Assembly (NCBI RefSeq): GCF_030247185.1
Contig: NC_080571.1
Span: forward strand, 144,690,091 to 144,754,090
Length of the DNA: 64,000 nucleotides
Source of the DNA: Malaya genurostris
Lineage: Eukaryota > Arthropoda > Insecta > Diptera > Culicidae
Direction: 5' to 3'
The notes beneath the pieces were generated by a model, which did not search any database, was not told the origin of the DNA, and saw only the letters and a program-made list of their open reading frames with translations. The stretch's first letter is position 1; every line of letters begins with the position of its first letter. Positions 10,035 to 21,020 of the stretch are shown here, one piece after another. Position numbers and translations under genes: made by a program.

Positions 10035-10430
10035 CACTACTTCTTCCATTTTTGCTATCTTTCTCAGCGACAAAATTTTCCGAAGTTGTTCTGCTGAAAG
10101 TCCACGCATTTCGAATCAAACTAACGAAAACGAATAAACATGTGCACAAGTGGTTAGAGAAGAGTGTAAACAACAGGACGCAGCCAAAAAATTGACAGAT
10201 TCTGAACCATTACGAAATGGCAGCGGTTTTTGGTTACATCCATACTTTCTGGGACAGTCTTTATAATCAAATTCGGTTCGAGAAAAGTAACTGGGATTCA
10301 TTTTTGAGTCTATGGCTACAATCTCCAGTCGATAATTGAAAAGCGGGAACCAGGAAAGCCTAAATTAATTTGTTTGGAAGTTTACTGACATTGACTACCG
10401 GTTGGAATAGTTTTAAAGCAAATTAGGACA
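10035..10430. other. Unassigned segment with mariner-end fragment
   Basis: No gene. At 10240-10264 the stretch ACTTTCTGGGACAGTCTTTAT is the inverse of the DD37E element end at 3834, so a terminal fragment of that family lies here. The rest is unassigned. Confidence 0.5.
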
Positions 10431-10439
10431 TTAGTTTAC

Positions 10440-10710
10440 GTTTTATACTCCACAGCTTTTAGTGCCGGTATGATTATTTGAAAGATCTTCAACCTGCAAT
10501 TCCAGAACCAAATGTCGAATCTGGATGAAATTGAGAAATTCAATATGGGACCTTGCTTTTGGACCTAAGTTCGTGAAAATCGGTCAAGCCATTGCTGTGC
10601 AATGTGAGTGAGATTCCATTTCTTAATACATGACCACTATTTTCGATGCTTCCGAAATCGGAAACCGGGAATCAGGATATCCGGAATCGGTTTGTTGTAA
10701 GTATATTAAA
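10440..10710 (+). repeat. Relative of the 158-bp family, fragment
   Basis: Shares 'gtgaaaatcggtcaagccat' phrasing with the 158-bp units but has its own sequence (ATGATTATTTGAAAGATC, GAAACCGGGAATCAGGATAT). An inverted, near-identical copy lies at 27830-28055. Confidence 0.75.
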
Positions 10711-10714
10711 AAAA

Positions 10715-11900
10715 CCTGTTTTAATCCACCTAGTGGTGTAATGATGCCTTTCTCATATCAATCATACTATCATATATAATACTGTGGTATTCTTCAAAAT
10801 AATTCTCTGCGATTCTTGAAAGAATAACCGAAATCGGTTTGTTTGACCGTCTACTGATAAAAACAATCAATTGGAAAAGATTTGAGGTCGATTTAGAATT
10901 TTTTTTAAAGATTTTTCCCCATTTTCAGTGATGGTATACAATTTTTAACACACTTCACCCTATATTTCCGGATCCGGAAGTCGGATCCGCATGAAATTCA
11001 GGAATTACGCATGGGACCACAGGACCTTTCATTTGAATCTAAGTTTGTGAAAATCGGTCGCGCCATCTATGAGAAAAATTAGAACACATATTTTCTTTTT
11101 TTTTGCACATTTTACCCCATAACTCCCGAACCGGAAGTCGGATCCAAATAATATTCAGGAATTTTTTATGGCACCTCAAGACATTTCATTTGAACCTAAG
11201 TTTGTGAAAATCGGTTCAGCCATCTCTGAGGAAAAATAGTGCACTTATTTTCACAATTTTTTGCACATTTTACCCCATCATTCCGGATCCGGAAGTCGGA
11301 TTCGCATGAAATTAAGGAATTACGCATGGGACCACAGGACCTTTAATTTGAATCTAAGTTTGTGAAAATCGGTCGCGCCATCTATGAGAAAAATTAGAAC
11401 ACATATTTTCTTTTTTTTGCACATTTTACCCCATAAATCCCGAACCGGAAGTCGGATCCAAATAATATTCAGGAATTTTGTATGGGACCTAAAGACCTTT
11501 CATTTGAACCTAAGTTTGTGAAAATCGATTCAGCCATCTCTAAGAAAAGTTAGTGCACTTATTTTCACAATTTTTTGCACATTTTACCCCATAATTCCGG
11601 AACCGGAAGTCGGATCCAAATAATATTCAGGAATTTTTTATGGGATCACAAGACCTTTCATTTGAATCTAAGTTTGTGAAAATCGGCTCAGCCATCTCCG
11701 AGAAAAGTTAGTGCAAAAAAACGTTACATACACACATACGCACATACACACACACATACACTCACACATACACACACACAGACATTTTGCGTACTCGACG
11801 AACTGAGTCGAATGGTATATGACACTCGGCCCTCCGGGCCTCGGTTCAAAAGTCGGTTTTCACAGTGATTGCATAACCTTTCTATATGAGAAAGGCAAAA
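10715..11900 (+). mobile_element. AGAAAGGC-type element, complete copy
   Basis: Starts CCTGTTTTAATCCACCTAG ... GCCTTTCTCATATC and ends ACCTTTCTATATGAGAAAGGC, giving a short imperfect terminal inverted repeat (cctttctcatat / atatgagaaagg). The interior has five tandem units of about 158 bp, marked by 'ccggaagtcggat' at roughly 10973, 11133, 11288, 11446 and 11605. A CA-rich run and a conserved 3' block (gacgaactgagtcgaatgg ... ggccctccgggcctcgg) follow. There is no ORF, so it is non-autonomous. The transposition class is unknown to me. Confidence 0.88.
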
Positions 11901-11904
11901 CACA

Positions 11905-12174
11905 CTTTCCATGTTCGGGACACTTGCTACACTCCCTCTCCCTTGAAATAACGTAATAATGTCTTTTGATATAAAATAGGATCTGTATTTGTCAAGAAGC
12001 TTCGTTTCTGTAAATAAATTTTATACTGAACTAATTAATTTACTACATTTTTCCTTCATGGTTATTCTTATAACCAACTCGAGTAGTGTAGAAAAATGGC
12101 TATTTTTCAAAATTCGAAACATTTTGCCTCAAATTCCAAATTCCCCCTGTTAGCGAACGCGTGCTGCAACTGCT
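11905..12174 (+). mobile_element. Probable LTR-retrotransposon 3' end (fragment)
   Basis: A ~270-bp segment found inverted at 27258-27545. It ends at TGTTAGCGAACGCGTGC, which resembles the TGTTAGCG start of BEL/Pao-type LTRs, preceded by a pyrimidine/purine-rich stretch. It could be a 3' UTR plus the first bases of an LTR. The Jockey remnant follows directly at 12175. Confidence 0.45.
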
Positions 12175-14722
12175 TCACTAGTCCTTGTCCAAGGGAGTAG
12201 ATTTAGAATCATCTTTAAGATCTTACATTGAAGGCGTTGAAGCCTGAGTTTGTGTGTTCGTGCACAACCCCGCCAAACAGGGACTGCGTATTCAATTGCA
12301 GGGTAGATGATTTGTTTATAGACAGCCATCTGATTCTTCAGGCACAGTTTAGATGTTCTACAAATCAGCGGATACAGAGACCTAATGAGTATGCTGCATT
12401 TTTGAACGATTTTGTCAACATGTGACCTGAATATCAGATGTCTGTCAAAGGTGAGTCCTAGATAGATAACTTCATCGGACCATTGAATGACCTCATCACC
12501 GAATCGTATTCTGCATTCGTCTGATGTAACAAGTTTTGGAGATCTTGAATGTGGAAACAAGATGACCTGATTTTTTTCTGCATTGATCACAATTTTCCAG
12601 CTTGTAAAATATTCCGTTAAAGCGTCCAGACCTGTCTGTAGTTTATTCTTCAGAGCATTAATGACACGACCTTTGTAAAGAATGGCAGTATCATCAGCAA
12701 ATTGTGACAGAACACCCCCACCTGGAAGAGGTGGGATGTCTGATGTGAAAATGTTGTATAGAATGGGACCTATGATACTTCCTTGGGGTACACCAGCAGG
12801 AATAGTAAATCTTTCTGAAAGTGCATTATTCAGAGAAACCTTGAATGCTCTATCTGCAAGATAATTTTTGATAATTTTAATAAGATTCATGGGAGAATTA
12901 TACCGATGCAGTTTGAACATCAGTCCATCGTGCCACACATTATCGAATGCCTTTTCAATATCCAATATTGCCATGGCAGTCGTTTTGGACACTGATTTGT
13001 TTTGCTGGATGACGTTGTTAACCCTTGTGCGCTGGTGGATGGTGGATCTTCCTTTCCGGAACCCAAACTGTTCTTCCAGAAATATATCCTGTTCATCTGC
13101 AAAAGCAAGAATTCGCCTTTGTATTGACTTTTCAAACAGCTTGGATAGGGCAGAGAGTAAGCTGATGGGCCGATAGCTCTTGGAAAAGGAAGGATCTTTC
13201 CCCGGTTTCAAAACTGGGATAACTTTAGCTAACTCCCACATTGAAGGAAAGTAACCAAGCTCCCAGCACCTGTTAAAAAGTTTAGCTGAGAAGACAAATG
13301 AGCGAATACTCAAATGTTTCAGTTCAATGTTGAATGTGTTGTCGAAACCGGGGGCCTTCATATTTTTGGATTTTTTCACAAAAGCCATCAGCTCATTCGC
13401 AGTGACTCTACTTTCCTAATTAACCAAGCTGTCTGATTGGTCAACCTCAGCTACGCTATCAGCAACGGCTCTTTCATATGGACTAACAATGTTAAGTCCT
13501 AAATTGTGAGAACATACAAACTGCTGGCCTAGCGTATTTGCCTTCTCTACTGGTGTGATTAAAGGTATTCCTTCAGCTGCGTCCTGGGGTGACATCAGAG
13601 GAGGAATAGGCTTCGGTTTTTTCTTAAGCACCTTCGTTAAGGACCAGAAGGGCTTTGAATGTGGGAGAATATCTCGAAGCTTTTGCTGGAAGTTCCTGTT
13701 GCGAAGCTCAGATATCCTTTCCTGGATTATCCTAGTTAAGTTGTTATAAGTAGTCTTCCTATCTAGGATGCCAGTTCGTTGATACTGCCTCCGGTAGATA
13801 TTCCGAAGTCGGATGAGTTTCTTGGTGACACTGTCGATTTGAAGAGAGGAACTCGGCATATGTTGTACTGGAACCGTCCTATCACGAGCGACTGTGATTG
13901 AATGCTGGAAGGAAGATAGGGCTGCATCGATTTCCATCGGGGAATCAAGTGGCAAATCGATATTAATAAGTTGGTCGGCGATATGTTGAAATTGGACCCA
14001 ATCGGTGCGATAATAGTTCCTCCGAGGTTGAATATGCACTGTTTCTGGTGAAGATCCCAACGTCAATATTACTGGAAAGTGGTCAGAAGAGAGCTCGTGG
14101 AAGACAACCGGAGAGCTGTCTATGGCGATGTTGCTAATGAATATATCCAAAATGGAATGAACTCCCGATCTGGAAAGTCGCGTTGGTTGATCCGGAGCGA
14201 AGATGTTGTATTGTCCAGCTTCGTAATCTTCGGCAAGTACGAATCCGTTTCGATTCTGTCTTCTGTTTCCCCACAGCTCATACCGTACGTTCAGGTCCCC
14301 AGCAATGATGAATTTGTTCTGTCGTCGAGTGAGCATAGCCAGATCTCGCTTCAATGATGCACACGTACCATCTCGACGATTTGTTTGTTTGGGGCAGTAC
14401 GCTGCAATGATGATGATGGGTCCCATCGTCGTTGTAATCTCAATTCCGATGGCTTCTATGAGTTGCAATTTAAAGGCTGACAGAAGCCTGTGTTGAATGG
14501 ATCGTTTAATGGCAATGGCAACTCCTCTCCTATGGTAGTTGCCCTGTCGAGCCTGTGAATCCTGTAATTGAAAATAAAAATAGAAATTTCAGGTTTAAGA
14601 TGAGTTTCTGTTAAAATAGCAATATCGGCATTCTTCTCTTGAAGAAAGTCGGACAATTCAGCAGTTTTGCTCCTGAGTGAGCAAGCATTCCAATTTAATA
14701 TAACCAACTCATTATATTGCAT
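12150..14722 (-). pseudogene. Jockey ORF2: endonuclease-reverse transcriptase
   Basis: Read from 14722 leftward. The APE-type endonuclease opens with LNWNACSLRSK and ETHLKP. A frameshift near 14560 joins to the frame with RRGVAIAIKRSIQ, then FIIAGDLNVRYELWGN (GDLN catalytic motif) and ELSSDHFPV (SDH motif). A linker (VLKKKPKPIPPL) leads to a premature stop near 13417 (GAG to TAG relative to copy 1). The RT continues at 13388-12150 with KVIPVLKPGKDPSFSKSYRP, AILDIEKAFDNVWHDG, AGVPQGSIIGPILYNIF and the catalytic FADDTAILY. The last residues (EAVAARVR) come from adjacent non-Jockey DNA. One frameshift and one stop would abolish activity. The product would normally nick target DNA and copy the element RNA. 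Confidence 0.92.
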
Positions 14723-15571
14723 ATTCGATGATGAATTTGCCTGAGGCGTTGATTTGATCTAACCGCGTTCTGCAGTTTCGTAGTTTTGTTGTCATTGTTT
14801 CAAAAATGATTATTGCCCCATACAGGAGGGATTTTTGAGGAAGATTCTTTTTGTGATCCAGCGGCTGAATCTTTTGGATTGCTGCGAGGAAGTGGCGGCA
14901 AATTCGGAATATCCCTCTTCGGTGGGAGCCGTGGGAAATTAACTTCATTCTTCTGTGGAACATTCTTGCGCGTTGATTGTTTGCGGGACGCCTGTTGTCG
15001 AATTTTTGTGAACTCAGCACGTTTGGGACACGATTTGCTAGTAGATGGATGGTCGCCATCACAGTTCACACATTTTACAGCGATGTCATCTAGTAGGCAA
15101 TCGTTGGTATTGTGTGGTTCGGCACATTTCCCGCACCGACTTTTCATGTGGCGATTCCTCGCTCCATGGCAGTAGTTTAAACAGTTCGTGCACTGTGTGA
15201 CATCCCGATGTACCGGTTTATACTTTTGCCATTCGATGATTATGTGAAATAACGATTTAATCGTTTTCAGTTGACTCATGGTGATGGAGCCCTTCTCCAG
15301 ATGAATCAGGTACAGTTGATCTCTAAACTTTTTGTCCGTATTATGTCGCTTCATTTTAAACACCATCAAAGGCTTTAGTCCAGCCTCCGACAGTGACTGC
15401 TTTAGTTCGGCTTCCATCATGTCGGGTAGTCCTCGAAGTACAACCTTCATAGGTTTGTTGGCGGCAATATCGTGTGTGAAGTATTCCGCTTTTGTCTGCT
15501 TCAGATAGCATTCCACTCCTTTGTAGTGGTTCAAAGCCGGAATAGTTATTTTGTAGCCTTCAGTAATGGCT
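12175..15571 (-). mobile_element. Jockey LINE (copy 2), truncated at both ends
   Basis: An antisense Jockey carrying most of ORF1 and nearly all of ORF2. The 5' end stops inside ORF1 at about 15571, where H2A-side histone promoter DNA begins. The 3' end is cut after WTRTS at about 12175, losing the last ~40 codons and the 3' UTR present in copy 1. Near identity with copy 1 indicates recent activity of this family. Confidence 0.92.
14800..15571 (-). pseudogene. Jockey ORF1 (nucleic-acid-binding Gag-like), 5'-truncated
   Basis: An open frame on the minus strand starting inside the protein (ITIPALNHYKG) and running to 14800. The middle has a GLPDMMEAELKQSL-type fold common to Jockey Gag proteins. 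It is followed by three zinc knuckles: CTNCLNYCHGARNRHMKSRC, CGKCAEPHNTNDC and CVNCDGDHPSTSKSC. The first knuckle has Asn-Arg-His spacing typical of the family. The C-terminus is rich in Pro/Ser/Lys. ORF1 proteins coat element RNA. The missing N-terminus makes this copy defective. ORF2 begins about 80 bp downstream. Confidence 0.85.
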
Positions 15572-15762
15572 GCCGCCCTGCTAACTCTCTCTTTTATATC
15601 GTTTCACTGTTTCCCGTTCTGCGTATAGGAAAGGAATTCTAACAAAGGGGACGTCCATCCATCGCTACCACTAGCAGGTATAAAATGAAATGTGATGTGA
15701 GAAATAGCGTCATTTGAGCTAAAGCAGCTACTCTGAACGTACGAGACACCGTCAGCACGATG
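15572..15762. promoter_or_regulatory. Divergent H2A-H2B promoter, uninterrupted paralogue
   Basis: Matches 6150-6292 plus 9128-9178 without the Jockey insertion. It has TATAAAAG on the minus strand at 15591-15599 and TATAAAA on the plus strand at 15679-15685. The H2B leader ends ACGAGACACCGTCAGCAC before ATG at 15760. The H2A side is destroyed by the Jockey copy at 12175-15571. It serves as the empty-site control for the insertion at 6293. Confidence 0.8.
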
Positions 15763-15780
15763 GCACCGAAAAGATGGCAG
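15760..15780 (+). pseudogene. H2B start fragment, second copy
   Basis: ATG followed by MAPK, after which a deletion fuses it to the repeat segment (RWQICTV...). It retains even less H2B than the copy at 9176. Confidence 0.65.
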
Positions 15781-16352
15781 ATTTGTACCGTCACTAGCTT
15801 ATTCAAGTACGAACGGCAATGCAAAAGCGAATGTTGAACACATCTTTATACTAGTATGGGGTCGTGTGAAAATATGCCATGCGAAACAGGGTAGCCATAT
15901 ATACAGGTTAATCTGTATTATTATTATTATTACTATCATTAGTATTATTAGAATCACTCTTGCATACCGAATATAGTCGATACATTTCAGACCAGGCCAT
16001 TGCAATTGTCTCGTACTGAAATTTCGAAAAGAATCAGATATCTTCGAACATCATAGCTTCAATAAAAATAAACTACAAATTTGTCGTACCTAGCCTCCTA
16101 TATAAGCAAATTTAAAAGGAATTGTTTCAAGTTTGGAATATATAGTTGTAGAATAGTAGCTGTTTAATGTAACTAATCTGTACTTTAATGAAGGTGTATC
16201 GCTTCAAATTCTATTAGTGAAAAAGAGGAAAGCTTGCACAATTCATACAATCAATCAACTAACTGATATTCGGAAAAGTGATGGGAGCGTGTCAGTTTTT
16301 TCGTGTTCACGACATCCAGTTATGTCTCCAACATTACTCACCCGCCTTTTTT
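15780..16352 (+). repeat. Histone-module body and terminus, copy at 16 kb
   Basis: Contains the 'cactaacacattcaat'-like segment, a short ATT run, and the 3' half aligned with 9616-10034. It ends with the CACGACATCCAGTTATGTC block and CCCGCC plus T-run at 16341-16352. A CR1-like LINE abuts immediately. Confidence 0.8.
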
Positions 16353-17800
16353 AATACTAATGAAGGAACACCATCCGGTCCAGATTTGGAAGATGATTTC
16401 ATCCTAATACACGCTTTTTCAATCATAGCAGTTGTTATGAAAGGGTGAGAACTAGTTGGAGAGCGGCTAGGAACATTGATGATAGCTTTGGAGATCTGAT
16501 CACTCGAAAGAATTCCATTGGAGAATACACTGCTGAAATGTCGTTGAAATAAGTAGCAAATCTCAGATATCGCCGATGATTCAACGTCATCAAGAAACAT
16601 CTGATCGGGTAGTCCTGATTCTTTCCTTTGTTCGTTCACGTGGTTCCAAAATCTTTTAGGGTTGATTTTTAGACTATTTGGTACTCGAAGGAGGTGAGCA
16701 TCGTATAACATTCTGTTCAGTCGTTTATAGCGGTTGTTAAGGTAGATATAGTGAGATCGCAATTGAAGCGAAGGCCGTTTAGATAATTTTCTTAATGCAG
16801 ACCGTTTAGCGCATTCACAATGTTTCAAGGTCAGATCTGCCCATGGGGGATGTATCGGTTCACGACGAATTTTTTTGGTATAAATTGATCGATGGAGTAC
16901 GAGATTACATGAGACCATAACATAGCAGCAGAGTTGCAGGCACTACTAGAAAATAGGTTTTTCCAGTTCGACGACAGCAGAAACTGGTTTATAGCATCGA
17001 AATTTCCATTTTTGAAATCGTAGTATGTCGCTTCGGCAATGGTATTGAAAACGACGGGCGTGTCTTCTGGTATAGTGATTTGAAGGGGAGAACAAGTTTT
17101 AACTAGTGGAGAAGGTGCAACCGTTATGGAACATTTATCCGATAATTCATAACTGATAAAACATAGGTCCAGAAGCCGATTGTTGCTGTTGTAGTTATCG
17201 TTCAGTTGAACTAACCCGGCAGTATTGTAATCGTCCAGGAGTCGTGATGTAATATTCATTTTGGAAGAAGATGTAGCATCTGGGTCTCCCAAAATAAAGA
17301 TTTTGTCGTTTAAACTCATTCGATCGCTTATCGACAAAAGTGAACATAAGTGTTGTTCAATTTTGTCAGAATCATTCACGCGATCAGGCGGAAAGTAAAG
17401 CACACACATGTATAACGTATGATGTGAGAACAAAAGAGCAATCCAAACTTGCTCAACATTGCCACAGTTTGAAAAAGTTATCAAACGCGAATTAAATTTG
17501 GAACGACAGGCAATCAAAATACCTCCGCCGCTCGTTCTGCAACTGTTAGTTTCGTTACGGTCTTGTCGGTACACGGATTAGGAACTATCGAAAATCTGCT
17601 TGGTTAACGTGTTATCATTCAACCAGGTTTCAGTGAAAGCATAAATATCGTAAGCAGCATCGGAGCAGGCGAGATAGTAGTCAACAAGAGAGCGATTCAT
17701 TCCAACAAAATTCTGGTAATAGATATTCAAACCAGTGTCTCTGCTACTGCCTGTGCCGGTGTCGGTGATTGAGTAGATCGACGGTGTGCGGGGGACGATT
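16353..17800 (-). pseudogene. CR1-like ORF2: endonuclease and start of RT
   Basis: The minus-strand frame near 17730-17580 contains NIYYQNFVGMN and ETWLNDN, the opening of an APE-type endonuclease. A stop and frame change near 17580 lead to the piece at 17574-16831, with SGGGILIACRSK, VLYFPPD and a damaged catalytic motif FILGDPDA (usual form GDFN). A second frame change near 16870 opens the linker at 16918-16353, with RFWNHVNEQRK and SSKSGPDGVPS, the first RT block. All of the RT beyond that is absent. Several frame breaks and a mutated active site make it inactive. Confidence 0.82.
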
Positions 17801-17871
17801 TGATGAAGAAGAACTGGTGCGATTTGCCGAATGAGACGAGAAGCGGGGGGAAGCAGTCGAGGTAATTGAAT

Positions 17872-18922
17872 TTACGTGCTGGTCATAGGATAGTTTTGGG
17901 AACGTTTGGGTAAGGGCCGAGAGGAACTCGGTCGGCGAAGGGGTAACGATTGTACAGTTGATTCTGCTCTCCTTTCGGATTTGCGCTCTGAAAAAGGGGT
18001 TAGTGTCACTCCATTTGGCCAGAAATTAGAAGATGTGATAAGTTGCTCAAAAGCTTGCGGAACACTTAATTTAAACGAAATAAACGATAGTGGCCTATCC
18101 TGGTGCTGACTAACAAGCTTAAAGCACAAAATGTCGCTACGGTTGCAAGTAGTTCGATTTTGAATATAGCTAATAATATTCTCTTCTGTTTCACTAGGTA
18201 AAAATTTAGTTAGATAGTACCAGTTTCGATTGATAATATTGCTTGGTGTCTGGTTTGGAACTACTAGAAGAGTAGTATTTTGTGTATTAATTGAGGCCTG
18301 CGTGCTATTGATCATAGGTGATGGGCTATGCGTAACTTCAGAATTTATCTGTCCCTGACTTGTAGGAGCTATATGGAACTGAATGGGGCCTACATATGGA
18401 ATGTTTGAGATAACAGATATGGGTCTGGAACCACTAGATGATACCATAGTGCTTGTAGCATAGGAATTTGTGTAATCCGATTGCGATGAGATGAATCGGT
18501 GTCGTGGAATAGTATTCATTTGCGACTGAGGTTCGGCGAGTCCATGGCCATGGAATGTACTCACTGTGTTGATGGTGCTTGCTGAATTTCTACTGGTCAC
18601 AGTGGCGATATCGGTAGGCGGTGGTTGTGGAATTAAATTGACAGTGCTTCTAGGGGGTTCCGATCATTTTCAAGGCAGAGGTAGTACGATGGAGAATCAA
18701 TTGTAAAGTTTGATCGGATAACTCGTTGCGATTGGAAACTTCCCGGCACGGTGTGCATAACCAAAAAATTCCAGCACATTCTCGAATGGATTTAGCTAGC
18801 GAGTTGTTTAAATTGACACATTTGCCGTGGAAACTTTTAAAGCAGAAACGGCAAACTATTTTGTTACCTCGGGTACTAGAAGAATCAAAACAAACGACGG
18901 CATCACATTTGTTCTTCACCAT
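17872..18922 (-). pseudogene. CR1-like ORF1 with PHD-type zinc finger
   Basis: The first part (18922-18650) has a Cys/His pattern CDAVVC ... CRFCFKSFHGKC ... FWLCTPC consistent with a C4HC3 PHD-like finger, known in ORF1 proteins of CR1-group LINEs. The reading frame breaks near 18650. The remainder (18600-17872) is Ser/Thr/Pro/Asn-rich with RNWYYLTKFLPSETEENI, a conserved ORF1 esterase/RRM-adjacent type motif of unknown role, and ends in a basic tail. It would bind element RNA. Confidence 0.75.
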
Positions 18923-18991
18923 TGTGTTGGTTGCGGCGTACGGTAGATGTCAAATAAATACTCGCTCGAGTGTGTGAGTGGTAGCAACCTT

Positions 18992-19664
18992 TTTTTTTTT
19001 TTTTTTTACAAGGTGAAATGCATTTACGCACGGAGTGTGGGACTCTCCACAGGACTACCCAAATGTTGATTTTAACTACCCACTAAACCACCTTGGATCT
19101 CCAACCCTACCTCCCCGGCACCACCGCTAGGTATTACTTCGGGGTGGAAGGCTATTGGTGCTCACAGCACCCTCCCCAGATTTATGCAGAATGGGGATCA
19201 GCATCCTGCTCTCAAGGGATCGACCAGTTGGATGACGAGGTCGGTCCAGTGATGCTGGCTGGAGGGTAACTTCCGGTTCACTGGCGCCTCGACGACCCAA
19301 AACTGATGCTACGTCGCGGAACTACTCGACTAGTCTCCGCCAAAAGATCTAGTCTACACCTACGGAGGGTTCCCCGACGAGGGAAGTCCTCCCGAACCGA
19401 CGCTTACGGTACGCGTCTACGACCCGACCGAAAGGATGCCTAAGTCGATCCAATGATTCCGGTTGGAGCGTGACTTCCGGTTCACTGGCGCTCAGACGAT
19501 CCTATCGGTACCACGCGATGATCTACTCATCTATTCCCCGACAAAGGATCTCGACTACTCCGACGGAGAGTTCCCCGGCGAAGGAGAATCTCCCGACACC
19601 GAGTCTCTTACACCACACGGGACACCCGATGGAGTGCCGAGGTCGGTCCCGCGATTCCGGTTCC
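18992..19664 (-). mobile_element. Retroposed unit with poly(A) and 14-bp TSD
   Basis: On the minus strand the unit ends in a pure A-run (T at 18990-19007 on plus). It is flanked by GTGGTAGCAACCTT at 18978-18991 and 19665-19678. There is no ORF with retroelement motifs. The GC content is higher than its surroundings. It contains two imperfect units of about 209 bp (19234-19442 and 19443-19628, both with ACTTCCGGTTCACTGGCGC) and a third partial. The 3' end (GGTTTAGTGGGTAG ... CCACACTCCG) resembles R1-group 3' UTRs. It is either a 5'-truncated R1-like LINE tail or a SINE. Confidence 0.85.
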
Positions 19665-19814
19665 GTGGTAGCAACCTTGACAAGCGTAACATGAACTGCT
19701 GTCTTGTGAGTTACCAATTAATAATTTATTCAACAATATCTCACTATATGTCCAGCAAATCGGTTGAAATATGACTCGAATGCAAAATAGACGTTATCAC
19801 ACTGAACGGAGCGG

Positions 19815-21016
19815 AAAAAAGGCGGGTGGGTAATGTCAGAGACATAACTGGATGTCGTGAATACGAAAACAAATGATATGTTCCTTAACACTTCCGAATA
19901 TCAATTAGTTGATCAATTGTATGAATTATGCAAGCATTCCCCTTTTCCACATTTTACGCAAAAACAAAGAAGGCTTCACTTGATCTAGATTACTGTGAAT
20001 TTCACACAGCGAAAAGTGCACAAATCAAATCAAACAGTTCTAGATTTGCACTAAACTGAAGATATTTACCTTCGATTTGCGAGCAAGAAATCCTAATAGT
20101 TCTTTAGAAAACTTTTAGCGCCATTAGAACGGCTGATTTTGTATAATGCTCTCCACCGTTGCTTTTTCACCAATGTAAATGACTGGCAGCTGTGACGTAA
20201 TCGCTCTTGTCGGAAGCGAAACTAGTTTTACAAACGACACAAAATACACCTGCTCGCAATGGCGATAATATCCAAACTAATCCGATTTTTGTTAAGAGGT
20301 TTCCTTTTACCTGATTTCGTTTGTAGCTTTTTCACCAATGGGCGGTCCTAACGGCTATAAAAAAACCGCATACAGAATTTTAATGTCGATTATTTCATTT
20401 CGGATTTGCATAACTTATTGAAAGAAACTATCAATATGCTGTAGGGATTCGTTTCTAGCATTCAGAAGGACTAAAGTTAGGAACTCACTGCGATATTCAC
20501 CACTTTTCGGAACATTTTTCTCGAACGATTTGTTGTACAGCAGCAGCTATTTTCTTCTCTTCCTCAGAACGCGTTTTGATTGGCTGGTGTTGACATGGGT
20601 CAAATGAGACAGATTTTTCAATAGTATACTATTGAAATACTTCAATGCTTTTGCTATACACGTTTAAGTTGAAAAATTTCGATTCTATTGGTAGTTAGAT
20701 TATATGAATCCTTTCACAGATCACTGAGCTATGAGCTTTAAAAATACGAGCAAGGCAAACGCGCCTTATGGATTATCCCCTTTGATACTCGTTTATATGA
20801 AACATTTCAGAAAAGTTTAATTTGGATTATTTGATATAATTTCACACAACTGAAAATTTTATCATAAAATTGTGATCACATTTCCGATGGCGTGTAGCAA
20901 AAATTATGTTGATTTGTTAGATACAACAAGAGATATTCACGATCAAAAACTTATCACTCTCTCAGAGGGTAAATTTTGAAAAGGCACCCCATAGTAAAGT
21001 AAGTCGTATTCATGAC
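19815..21016 (-). mobile_element. Histone-promoter module, antisense copy 1
   Basis: Bounded by the inverted terminal block (GGCGGGTGGGTAATGTCAG ... GTCGTGAATACG) on the left and by CCCCATAGTAAAGTAAGTCG ... GTATTCATGAC on the right. The interior holds two promoter-like blocks: CACCAATGGGCGG with GGCTATAAAA near 20333-20358, and GATTGGCTGGTG with the ttcaatag/ctattgaa palindrome near 20577-20640. There is no ORF. It is probably one complete unit of about 1.2 kb. Confidence 0.7.
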
Positions 21017-21020
21017 AAAA

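Larger units (their letters stand above)
16353..19814 (-). mobile_element. CR1-like LINE, 3'-truncated, antisense
   Basis: ORF1 has a PHD-type finger, ORF2 an endonuclease followed by the first RT block. The element is cut off at its 3' side (16353), just after the GPDGVPS motif, exactly at a module terminus. This is unusual because LINEs normally lose the 5' end. The other side (19814) meets an inverted module terminus. A retroposed unit with its own TSD is nested at 18992-19664. Confidence 0.8.

Noticed and set aside
10970..11700. 158-bp units as a CRISPR or tRNA array
   Set aside because: Diverged throughout the unit, no repeat/spacer distinction, no tRNA boxes.
12228..13176. Plus-strand ORFs across the antisense Jockey
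   Set aside because: Mirror frames of ORF2 with no family motifs.
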